DNA of 64,000 bases from Norana najaformis (lineage: Eukaryota > Annelida > Clitellata > Crassiclitellata > Hormogastridae). This document shows positions 1-11,788 of the stretch, one piece after another. The stretch spans positions 4,801,503 to 4,865,502 of the forward strand of contig OZ029925.1 in NCBI GenBank assembly GCA_964023275.1, given 5' to 3'. Position 1 is the first letter of the stretch. Each line of letters begins with the position of its first letter. The translations under genes were made by a program, and so were the position numbers. Under the pieces are notes generated by a model that made no database searches, had not been told where the DNA came from, and saw only the letters and a list, made by a program, of their open reading frames with translations.

Positions 1-28
1 CAACATAATTACGTACATATGTACATAC

Positions 29-260
29 TTACATATATACTTTCATACATACATTCGTACATATATACAGTCGCACATATGTACATACATACATATGTAC
101 ATACTTATGAACATGCATGCATATATATATATATACATACCTACGTACATACATATAAACATACATACATATGAGTGCCGTCGTTGGATTCTTAAGGACA
201 GGAAACTGAAGAAGAAGAACATACATATATACATATGCACATATGTATATATACATACAT
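29..260. repeat. ACAT/ATAC microsatellite
   Basis: The window opens with imperfect ACAT repeats, interrupted by a short non-repeat stretch near 174-220. The ORFs here translate the repeat. Confidence 0.85.
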
Positions 261-1180
261 ATACATAGTTTATGATTAGTTAGTTTATTATGTTATGCTG
301 TTACTGAGTTATGTTTTGTTATGGTATCTCGATCGACCTCATGGAACTGGAACCAATCTGTGTCTGATAAACAGAAATCGAATGATTGCACCTGCATCAG
401 CAGCCAAGCATCCTCCGATTCTCCACGAATCTATTTATAGGCACGTTCATTTCTGATGCAGTACAAAATCTCGCAAATATTCACCAATAATTCGGTTTAA
501 TTAGAGAAAAGCTTGCAATCGAAGAATCGAAGGTTTCACCAAGGATGTAAGTTATTTATTTTTAGGATTTTAGTTTTCTTAAAACGTAAAACCTTTGTTA
601 CTTTTTACAAATTACTTTTGTCGTTTTTTGTTTGTTTAAGGAAATGTAGACAGAAAATAGAAAATTGGTTTTCGTTTTGATATTGTTTGTCTGAAAAACA
701 AATTTAATTAACATCTCGGCGATAAACGTTAAGCAGATAACTTAAAATTGAAGTGTACACCGAGGCGGTAAACGCAGTCAAATGCTACCTGCAGCGACTC
801 TGTTTACGTCGCCTGGAAAATAATAAAACCTGAAGACCTATTGTTTTCTTTTCTCAGTTTTTGTCTGATATTCATCCAGTTTTAAGAAAGAAACTGGAAA
901 CACAAGACAATGTTCGGATTTGTAGCCTAAGAAGTTTGAGCATTTTCCGATAGTAGTCTCTATTGTGTAGTCAGCGCATTTAATGATCTCTGCGGGAGAT
1001 TGGATTGGATAATGGAGCAGGTCGAATTTAAGTTAGGTTTAAAACCTACATTTGTCGCAAAGCAAATCGGATTTGCGTCTAATCTTCTAATGTGAAGTTC
1101 TGTATTAAGTGATTTACTCTGCTTTGCGTCTGAGAAAGAGGGTCAAGGTTTACGCCGGTGTTTCGTTCATTGGTTCATTC
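260..1180. other. No recognisable gene
   Basis: The sequence is non-repetitive and AT-rich. No ORF, RNA gene or repeat family was recognised. Confidence 0.5.
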
Positions 1181-1530
1181 ATTTTCCATTCAATCGTTCA
1201 TTCATTCATTCATTCATTTATTCACTCAAGTATTCAATAATTCGTTCAGTTCATTAATTTGTTAATTGGTTCATTTTTCATTCTTTAATTCCTTCGTTCT
1301 TTTCTTACTTCGTTCCTTTCTCTTGTTTCCTTCTTTCGTTCCTTCCTTCTCTTTCCGTTCTTTTCTTCATTTCTTTCTTCGTATATCCATTCTTTCATTC
1401 GTTTTCCGTACATTCCTTCATTAAATCTTTCCTTCCTTATTTTCAGCCTTCCTTATTTCCTTTTTGCCTTCTTTGTTTCCTTCCTTCCTTCCTTCCTTCA
1501 TTCATTTATTCACTCGTTTATTAATTCAGT
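1180..1530. repeat. TTCA/TTCC-rich imperfect tetranucleotide tract
   Basis: The tract runs from CATT repeats into CCTT repeats and back to ATTC repeats, all on a pyrimidine-rich strand. No gene is visible. Confidence 0.8.
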
Positions 1531-1802
1531 CAGTGAGTCAGTCAGTTACGATTAATTGCTTTTCTTTCAGTCGGTGTTAAGCTGTCCGTTTTCAAGATCA
1601 TTAGCTCGATGTTCGCTTCTTCTTCGAACGGTCATAAATTACTTGGATTCTTTGAAGACTGACTAAGATCGAGGCTGTGAATGACGAGGAGGAATCATTA
1701 ACAGCCCTGTCTTATAAGAGGAAACTCTAATGTGGCCAGCGGATGAGAATAGTTGCGCCTATCAGCTGCCAAGATGATGGAGTATTGCCAACGTAGGACA
1801 CT

Positions 1803-2215
1803 TCTGCATGTATGCATGCATGTGTGTATGTCTGTATGCATGTATGTCTGTCTGTCTATATGTATGTCTGTATGTATGTATGTGTGTATGTATGTATGTC
1901 TGTATGTATGTATGTATTTTTGTGTGCATGTCTGTCTGTATGTATGTATGTATGTATGTCTGTATGTATGTATGTGTGTATGTTTGTATGCATGTCTGTC
2001 TGTCTGTCTGTCTGTCTGTATGTCTGTATGTATGTCTGTATGTATGTATGTGTGTATGTATGTATGTCTGTATGTATGTATGTATGTACGTATGTATATC
2101 TATCTCTCTGTATGTATGTATATATTTATGTATGCATGCATGCATGTATGCATGTATAGTATATATGCATGAATGTATAGTATATACGTATTAATGTATA
2201 TGTATGTATGTCACA
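1803..2215. repeat. TATG/TCTG microsatellite
   Basis: About 410 bp of TATG, TGTC and TATC units. The long ORFs in all frames (MYVCMYV-type translations) come from this repeat. Confidence 0.95.
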
Positions 2216-2489
2216 TATAGGTAGATTTTTAGATTGGCGATCTAGCCACATCGGTGCCTGATTCGAGCAGACATCGCTCTGAAAGCAGACCTTTCTACGT
2301 GGCTGTGGTGATACGTACTTAGATGGGGGCACTTAGAATCGAGCGTCTAATGTGTTGAATGGACAAAACTTCTTCAAGATCATAAGAAGACGAAGACTTG
2401 GTAAGTTGTTAATTGCGGCTTCAGACTTTAAGTGCAGTTAAGAGATTTTTCTGTCTGCGACTGATTGATCTGGGTCCATGTAGTGCAGT

Positions 2490-3310
2490 ATAAAGTGTCG
2501 TGTTGTGTATTGTGGTGTAGTGTGGTGTAGTGAAGTGTAGCGTAGTGAAGTGAAGTGTGTTTTAGTGTAGTATGGTGTAGTATAGAGTAATGAAATGTGA
2601 TTTAGTTAAGTGTCGTGTAGTGTCGTGTAGTGAAGTGTAGTGAAGGGTAGTGTAGTGCACTATGGTGTAGTGTTGTGTAGTGTTGTGTAGTGTGGTGTAG
2701 TGTGGTGTAGTGTGGTGTAGTGTGGTTTAGTGTGGTGTAGTGTGGTGTAGTGTGGTGTAGTGTGGTTTAGTGTGGTGTAGTGAGGTGTAGTGTGGTGTAG
2801 TGGGGTGTAGTGTGGTGTAGTGGGGTGTAGTGTGGCGTAGTGAGGTGTAGTGTGGTGTAGTGTGGTGTAGTGGGGTGTAGTGTGGTGTAGTGTGATGTAG
2901 TGTGATGTAGTGTGGTGTAGTGAGGTGTAGTGTGGTGTAGTGTGATGTAGTGTGATGTAGTGCAGTGTAGTGCGGTGTAGTGCGGTGTAGTGCGGTGTAG
3001 TGAAGTGTAGCGTAGTGAAGTGAAGTGTGTTTTAGTGTAGTATGGTGTAGTATAGAGTAATGAAGTGTGATTTAGTTAAGTGTCGTGTAGTGTCGTGTAG
3101 TGAAGTGTAGTGAAGTGTAGTGTAGTGCACTATGGTGTAGTGTAGAGTAATGAAGTGCGGTTTAGTGAAGTGTAGTGTAGTGTAGTAAAGTATATTGTAG
3201 TGTAGTATAGTGTAATGAAGTGCAGTGTAATTCAGTGCAGTGTAGTATAGTATAGTGTAGTGTACTGAGGTGTAGTGTAGTGTAATGTAGTGCAGTGTGG
3301 TGTAGTTGAG
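2490..3310 (+). repeat. 10-bp minisatellite, TAGTGTGGTG-type
   Basis: About 80 tandem units of a 10-bp GTAGTGTGGT motif, with single-base variants, cover roughly 820 bp upstream of the troponin C gene. A reverse-complement version (ACTACACTTC-type) lies at 6495-6710 at the start of troponin C intron 1. Confidence 0.9.
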
Positions 3311-4375
3311 TTCAAATCCCACCAGTACAGAAAATATATATTAAAAATGGCCGATCTACTATCGCCCCACAGCGAACCTAGCTTTGACATGTGTACATCG
3401 ACCGTGCACTGTATGTGGGAAGATCATACCTGCAACTATATGCTGAGGTTGAGAAAATGAAATCGCTTACAATTCCTACGCATTGCTTTTGATCGCACTT
3501 CCCTGGAATTTGGGTCCCACAACGATTTTTCTTAGTTGCGACATCGTCTGATGCCTTGAACAGTATTATATTGGCGCTATAGAAGTTCTCGGGTTATTAT
3601 TTTTCCCCGTTGTTTATGTGATATATCGGGAATTTATAAACATTTTCGGAGGATTAAAAGTATTCTGGAACCACTAGAACTCGTCAAGATCTGGCGGGGC
3701 GAAGGTGCCGTGGAAGGCGATAGCCTTAAATCTAATCTAGTGACTTCTATAGCGCCGTTATCTTAGCATCCAAGGCATCAGTCGATGGTCGCTTCAAGTC
3801 ACAATCGTAATCAAAATCATAATACGTCGCAGAAGCCGGGTCGAATATTATTCGGATAGGAAGCGTTGGACATACATGCATACGTACCATTGTTATTATT
3901 ATTATCATTCTTATTATTATTACTATTACTATCTCTATTATTATTATGGCTATGTCTTGCTGTATTAGCGTAACGAACTGTTTTTCTCCTCTATTTCCTC
4001 TTCTTCCTAGGCATCTTAAAATGGCTCCATCATTCCAGAAAGTTTCATCAACCACTTGTCGTTGTTTGGTCTGGGACTCAAAGACTGCGCCTGGCTGCGC
4101 TCAGCTGCAGGAATTCCGCGACGCGCAATTACCTTATCTTGACGGCTTCCCGATAAGAGACGGCGGATGCTTCCCAGGCTGCTGCCTGCTGCTCTCTCCC
4201 CGGTAGCCTCTCGTAACGCCTACAGAACTGCGCATTCGGGAACCCACCATGCTGGTGGGCCACTCTATTAGTAGTATGTCTGCAAACTGCTAACACTTTT
4301 TGATTTCCTGAACTACTGTAGTCTAGTATAGTGTAGAGCTGTCCAGAGTAGTTTAGTGTTGTGTGGTGCTTCAAA

Positions 4376-4560
4376 ACACAACCCCCTAGCTCCTATCCCT
4401 TCCTCTCTCTTGTCTCCTGGCAACCGGATTTGGTTCTTGACTTCGCATCTTTGGACAACCCGACGGACTTGACGCAGCGCTCGTGAATAAGCTGGTGCCC
4501 TGCGCATAGCTTTTATGTAGTGCTTGAGAAATTTCGAATTTACGATTACGATGGATAACG
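4376..4560 (+). mobile_element. Short retroelement, family B
   Basis: This is a second + copy of the element at 48650-48845, including the GACAACCCGACGGACTTGAC block and a degenerate ATTTACGATTACGATGG tail. It sits upstream of the troponin C gene. Confidence 0.6.
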
Positions 4561-5442
4561 ATCTGTGACGACGGTTTCTAAGTGAAGAGAATATCGACTG
4601 ATGTTTTTATTACTGATTACGTAGATACAATGTCAGAAGAATAGATCATAGTTGCAATTGTAATTGGACATTTATACAGCGCCGCCTCACATGCATGCAT
4701 ACATACCCACACATGTATACATATGTACATACATGCATACGCACATACATACATACGTAAATAAATACATAAATTCTTCCTGTTCTCACTTTTTATTTAC
4801 ATCAGAGGTGTTAGCTGATTAATTATTAATTATTAATGAGATTTTTAGCAATTAGCAATTATCTAATAGCTAGCATTAATGCGTGCTTTTGTGAGCAAAT
4901 AAATATGTGCCAACATCGCACTGCATAAATTGGTTGATGTTAGGCACTGAGGAAGCTATTCACAGTGCGTTAGAATCTATATGGAAAGCAGGGAACCAGT
5001 TGAAGTAATTTGAAAATAACGGTTGGTCTGAAGCAGACGATTTTAATGAGGTGCGACAAACTGCAACACGATTTCTCCAGCATTACGGAATTTCGTCGGG
5101 GTCGTTAGACGTCGAAAATTCATCCGTGAACTACGGATCGATCGAGAAGACGACTGCGAGATCGATGTTTCAATCGATAACAAGGTCTGTAAAGACATCG
5201 GACGATTGAACGTTTGTGGTATCGAACGATTTGACTTAATTCAGTCGAAATGTGCGGAGCTTCGGATGAAAATTCGAACGCGAACTGCGATAGTTCATTG
5301 ACGAAATTTGCAATTCAGAGGCAGTCATTCTACTGAGTTGAAACTGATTAAAATTTGGCCAACTTATTCACGAGAGGCTATTAACTATGATCGAAATCGG
5401 AGTCGAACAAATGAGTGAAGCTTTAAATTCGAAAGGGATGAA

Positions 5443-5735
5443 TCGTAATCGTTCGAGATTTCTACAGCGCCCAACGAAAGCTAGGTCGCAGGAACCAGCT
5501 TATTCACAGGCACTCAGTCAAAATAAAATCAATAGGCAGGAAGGGTTCAGTTCCAGGTCAAGATCCAAGAGGCAGGCTGGCAGACAGGCAGGCAGACAGA
5601 TCCAAGAGTCAGGTAGGCACACGGCTACGGTGGATGGTGTTTGAAATTGAACCGGAAAGTGAGATAAGGGGAAGAGGAAGAACCAGGATAGGATTTGTGG
5701 AAGAGGAGTGAGACGAAGGAAGGGAGATAGCGTCC
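5443..5735 (-). mobile_element. LINE 3' end, family A
   Basis: This is an antisense copy beginning, on the + strand, with the complemented tail (AATCGTAATCG) and running through the family's conserved block. It lacks the reverse-transcriptase-coding end. Confidence 0.7.
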
Positions 5736-6481
5736 GTTCAACAGATGCTACTACAACCTGCGATCCTACTGAGAACTAGCAGAAGAGAATATCATTCTGC
5801 AAAGCGTCTACAGCTAAAGACGACCCAAGGCAAAGTACACAGTTGAATCGAGAATACCAAGGGAGGTTCATAGATTAAGTATAAAAATAATATATCTATA
5901 TTTAATCTACTAGTGCTGGCTAAGGTAGGGCTAGTTAAGAATAGACGTGACGATTGGTGCGTAGATCAACTGGTGTTCTGGCTATTGTTAAAGGTGATTT
6001 TATTATAGTGTGGGCCTTAAAGTTTTCAATACAACTGAAAGAGCTAATTCACTGGTAGGAACTATTCCTACCTTATTACCAATGTATTTATAAGATGAAG
6101 TGTTCATACGGTATAATGCAAAGTCAGACATCACAGCGACGATAAATTTCCGTCAATACCTACATGAATCCAGCCACACTATAGTGTCTGGTGTTGGCAG
6201 ACATTAGTCTCGAAAGTGGTGTACCGACCGGTCGGCCAGTTCGTGGGCTGCTGCTGCTGCTGCTGCTGAGACGGTGGCCATGGAGACGGGCTGGATAAAT
6301 GCGGACTTGTCGGTCAGCGTGGGCGAGAGACCGGTGGTGATGTTCTGCATTTGCCGTTGGAAGGAGCCTAACTTGTAAAGTGTAGTCGTCAGAAGAATCC
6401 GTCTTGATAGTTCGACCGCCTTTTGATTGGAATTCGACGAGAAGCAGCAGATTAAGAAGAAGTAGCAACGAAGTGACAAGC

Positions 6482-9400
6482 ATGGTAAGTTATACACTAC
6501 GCTGCACTACACTACCCTTCATTACACTTTACTACACTACGCTGCACTACATCACACTACACCACAGTACACAACATTTCACATCATTACACTTCATTAC
6601 ACTTCATTACACTTCATTACACTTCATTACACTACCCTATACACTACACTATTGTACACTACATTGCAACACACTACACTTCATTACACTTTATTACACT
6701 GTAATTGTAATAATAGATTTATATAGCGCCATTTCAAGAGGAACTCATCAGAGGCACTCCAACACGGCGGTGCAACACCACAATAGAACGGCTGTTTATC
6801 TCCGATGGAAAGCGGCAAAGAATGATCGAGAAGCTCATGTCGAATTTTTCTATAGGCAACTTATTCCAGAAAGATGGGCCGATCACAGGAAATCTTCTCT
6901 GCTGGACCGTGGAAGTTCGGGTCCAGGTGACAATTAATTAGGTCATCTTGTTAGGTTGTAATCTAATCCAATCTGTAATCTTCTATGACGCCGTTGTCGT
7001 AAAGGCATCAAGCGAAACGATGGTCGCTTCTAAAGAAAACCGCTTTGTCGAATAATTGCAAGTAAAAGTGAAGTTGGAGCAGAGCGGATAACGATAAAGA
7101 AAGCAAAGGTAACACGCTTGTTTACACAACTCTGCAGAAACTACAGAAGGGTAAAGGTAAAGGTAACACGCTTGTTTACACACCTCTGTAGAAACAACAG
7201 AAGCGTAAAGGTAAAGGTAACACGCTTCTTTACACATCTATGTAGAAACTCCCCAGAAGCGTAAAGAAGACACTCCTGGTCATAATCCTCTAAGAAACTC
7301 CTTAGAAGCGAATAGGTAGACAATATACTTGTGCGCATCTCTAGAGAGCCTCCCAAGAAACGTATAGATGATAATAACATGCCTGTTCTCACACTTCTGT
7401 AGGACCTTTACATGTAAGCAGGGTGGAAGACAGAACAGGAACGAGTTGGCTGAAATCCAATCTAATCTAATCTAACAAAATCGGATCAAATCAAATCCAG
7501 TCCGATCCGATCTAATCTAATCTCATCTTCGGAGTGGATGATAACAAGTGTTTGCTGAAACTGGCTGGAACGAAGGAGCCATTTTAAGATGCCTAGAATT
7601 AGAGGAGAAGAAAACAGCAAGACCCAGTCTTAATAATAACAGTGCTTGGAACGATGGATGGCGGAGGGATAAGAAGTAGACCAAACAGCGAATGGGTGGA
7701 TGACGTCAAGGACTAGGTTGAGTCTGTTGGCACAGGAGGGAGGACATTGGAGATCTACAGCGAAGCGTGCGATCGACACCAATGGGCGATGAGTCCATGG
7801 ACTCAAAGAAAAAGAGAAATCTCATTTAATCTGGTGTAGATAGGAAATGGTCCGAAAATCTAGTGAGGAGGAGGTCTCTTCCTTTTCTTCAATGAAATTA
7901 CAGGCAGGATTGACATGCATCATCCAACCGGGTTTCCCCCTCGTCTATTCACAGAGCAGTCTAAATACGACAGTGTAGTAATGAATTTTCCTATGCGTGC
8001 AGACAACATGCGTTTGCGCGCCATCTAGGGTCCGACTGACAACTGACGAGGAAGTGTAAAGTAATAGACCCTATACCAGGCTACCTACTACTTCCGGCTT
8101 CATACGTAGCTGGGTTCTGAGTTACTAATCAGTCCACAAGACTTATGAATACGCATCTGTGAACGCCTTCATGACAAATCGCAAATGAACTTTGCCTTGA
8201 GAGTCAAGGCCATACGATCGCTATAGAAAAACGTGTACATTAACATTTATAGTGGTAAGAATGATGCAATGTTCTTGAAATTCTTGCTCACCCACCGTAT
8301 AGTCCGACTTCTCGTTTCCTTAATAAATCGGATTTCATCCGGGCTTCTCCAGCGTATTACGATTTCTGACAACAGTTTCACTTGAAGCGACCATCGCTTG
8401 ATAAATATTAATGTACATGGCTTCCTATAGCGACCCTATGACCCCGACCCTGCTCATTTTTAGTAAATTAATCAGGTGAGATCCTCCCCACCGCTGCCAG
8501 TTTGAATGGACGCCACGTTAGCTAAGGTCCCCGTGTATGGACCGCGCTAGCCAGAGACTCAAATCTCTGAATTAAGCCACTATCGGTATGCGAACCGGCA
8601 TCCTCCGCGCAAAGGCGCCTTGACGTTTGCTTTAACCAATGTAGCTAACTAGGCCAGTTGAGATACCATGGCGACGATTATGACGTCAATGTGTGTCAGG
8701 TCAAGTGAGGCGCTCTGACGTACGCTTTAACGAATGTAGCTACCCAAGGCCATGCCTTCTACCTGACTATAACGGCGCTACATAAGTTCTTAGATTAGAT
8801 TAGATTAAGTGAGTACTTTTCTATGATTGACCCTATATAAATGCTACCAGTGATATTACAACTTGTTTATGCATCCATTGTTATTTATTGCAGACGGAAG
8901 TAAAGTTGAGCGAACAGCAACTGAAGCGTAAGTATATAAATTGTCTACCGCAACATACATACAATATTATAATATATGTATTATAATATACATATTATAA
9001 TATGTAATTATGCAAGCACATATGCAATATGTAGATATATAAACATATATACATGAGCATCAACGCGTACATACATATCATATGCCTTTATATAGCAGCT
9101 ACATTATAGTATATATAAGGTACCAATATATTAGGTCTGTATCTACGTACAGATAAATGTAAAAGTGTAAATGAACATGTGTTTCTATAGCGATAATAGA
9201 CCTTCACCCTGCTCATATTTCAGTGAATTTATCGGGTGAGATCCTTCACAACCGTTGATCGTTTGAATGGGTACAACGCCAATTAAGGTCCCCGTGTACT
9301 ACGGCGATCGTATGGCCTCGACCCTGCTCATATTTTCAGTGCATGTATCGGGTGAGATCCTTCAAAACCGCTGCCCGTTTGAATGGGCTTCACACCAATT

Positions 9401-11727
9401 AAGGTTCCCGTGTGCGAACCGTACTAAATATAGATAGTGACCCTTTACTAATTTAGTGATTGTTGTGAAACCGAAAGCGTGGTTCCAGAAATCGCTGTCA
9501 TTTGTGGCCTCGGAACCGGATATAGAAACCGTCGAAACTATAATACGGGGAGTTGGAACAACCACTCGAAAACCACTTATAATAAGGAGACAGAACCACT
9601 GTGTATATATGGAGACCACCGTCATGAGGAGATATAGCGGCCGCTTAGCCTAGTAACCATCGTAGTCAATAGAACCTGAATGACTTCAGAGGAACCAGCA
9701 TATGCAACATAGAGCCCTTCAACTTGGGAGTTTTATCCAATATATAGAACAATGAGAGTTATTTAGAATCACCATGTTGAACAAGGAGAGTATTTAGAGT
9801 CACCATGTTGAACAGGGGGAGTTATTTTGAATCACCACGTAGAATCCCTCAAACTGGGAGGTAGAATTGAACTACCACTTAGAAAAAGCTCAGTTAGAAC
9901 CACCATTTAGAATCGAAATCGCAATCGTAAACTCGAAATTTCTAAAGCGCTACTTAAAAGCAAAGCGCAGAGCTCCAGCTATATCGCGAGCGCTGCGTCA
10001 AGTCAGTGGGGTTGTCCCAAGATGCCAAGCAATCAAAAGTTGAACTGAAACAACCTAACAGAAACACCAAATTTCGGAACTACATTAAAGAAACTTCGTT
10101 ACACCGAAGAGAACCTTCAGGAAGTCTTCCGCAGAAGCTATCATCCGGAACGATCTCTCCTTTGAGTAATAGCCAGAACTCCCTCGGTGAACAAGTAGAG
10201 GTCTGTGCTCCAGACCACCGGGCAGAGGGTGGGTGGGTAATAGGAGGAACAGCTGCACGCGTTGTCTATCACCCCACCCCACCTCTGACGAAAGCCATGA
10301 GAAAATGACTTCAGTGACTGTATATTGCGTTCTCACCTCAGGCTCGAAAGTTTACTGAAAGTAAGTAAGTAAGCAAGTAAAGAAAAAGTAAGAAATGAAG
10401 GAAGGAAAGAAGGAAGGAAGGAAGGAAGGAAGGAAGGAAGGAAGGAAGGAAGGAAGGAAGGAAGGAAGGAAGGAAGGAAGGAAGGAAGGAAGGAAGGAAG
10501 GAAGGAAGGAAGGAAGGAAGGAAGGAAGGATGGAAGGAAGGAAGGAAGGAAGGAAGAAGGTAAAATAATTATGTTAGGAAGTTAGTAACATAGTAAATAA
10601 TTAATAACATCATTCATTGATTCATTCATTGAGTCATTCATTGATTTAGTCAGTCAGTCAGTCAGTCAGTCAGCCGGTCGGTCGGTCAGTCAGTCAGTCA
10701 GTCAGTCTGTCTGTCTGTCTGTCTCTTTGTCTCTCTGTCTGTCTGTCTCTATTTGTTAGATGGGTGTTGGGGAATAAGGAGCTGGGTTGCTGCGAACGCA
10801 GGGCCGAGATAAGGACCTTCTCTTGCGTTGATTAACGAAATTTCAAACGGGAATCTCAGCTCTGTCGAAAGTAAACAGAATAGCAACTTATAAGCCAAAT
10901 CCATGGAAACCCACATCAGCTTATAAGCCGATCCTTATCACATTTATCCACTAATATATATATATACATATATATATATATATCTGTATATATATGTATA
11001 TGCATGTTTATACATTCTTATTATTTAGCTAATATATGCAGTGTGTATCCATATATTACCATATTCACATACATGCATATTAATAGCGTGTGCAGCGATG
11101 AATGTGTTAAGACCATATGCGCATGGGACGACGGTGTACATACAATATGTACAAAACAGGTACAGTGCGGGTTCTGTGTGCATTTATTTACATTTGTAGG
11201 CCTAAGCCAGCCTACAGGGTCTGGTTTATGTCTTTCGCCGCCTGGGTCTTTATCTTCAATGGCTTTTCGATGGCTTTATAATATGGCTGTAGCCATGCCG
11301 AGCCAGCCAGATCATGCATAGGAACAGAGACTGCAGAAAAGGCGAAAAAGCAACGGCCAGGAAGTGTATTTATAATCGAGTACAGGACTTTGTGTTGAAC
11401 CAAGCACGGTGCCACTCTGTGGAGAGAGTCGACCTAGTGTATGGCGCTACTTAAATAATTTATCTTATCGGAATTTTCGTAATACGGTTGTAAACAAGGC
11501 ACTGATACCAAGGACCTATTTTTGCTGTCTCTCTTCCAGAATGTCTGTCTGTATTTGTCTGTTGGTCTGTGAGTTTGTCTCGATAGCTTTGGCTATGTGT
11601 ATGTGTTTCTGCATCTATCTTTCTGTCTGCCTGTATATGCCACTCTTTGTCTGTCTCATTCTATCTTTCTAATCTTATCTGCCTTATTGTTTCCCATGTT
11701 TGCAACCATCTCTCTCTCTCCCCCCCC

Positions 11728-11788
<61 letters not shown>

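Noticed and set aside
1753..2194. Overlapping ORFs of 115-139 codons in both strands
   Set aside because: They translate the TATG microsatellite (MYVCMYVC and HTYIHTYI) in several frames at once, so they are not genes. The same applies at 16021-16538 and 20289-21050.
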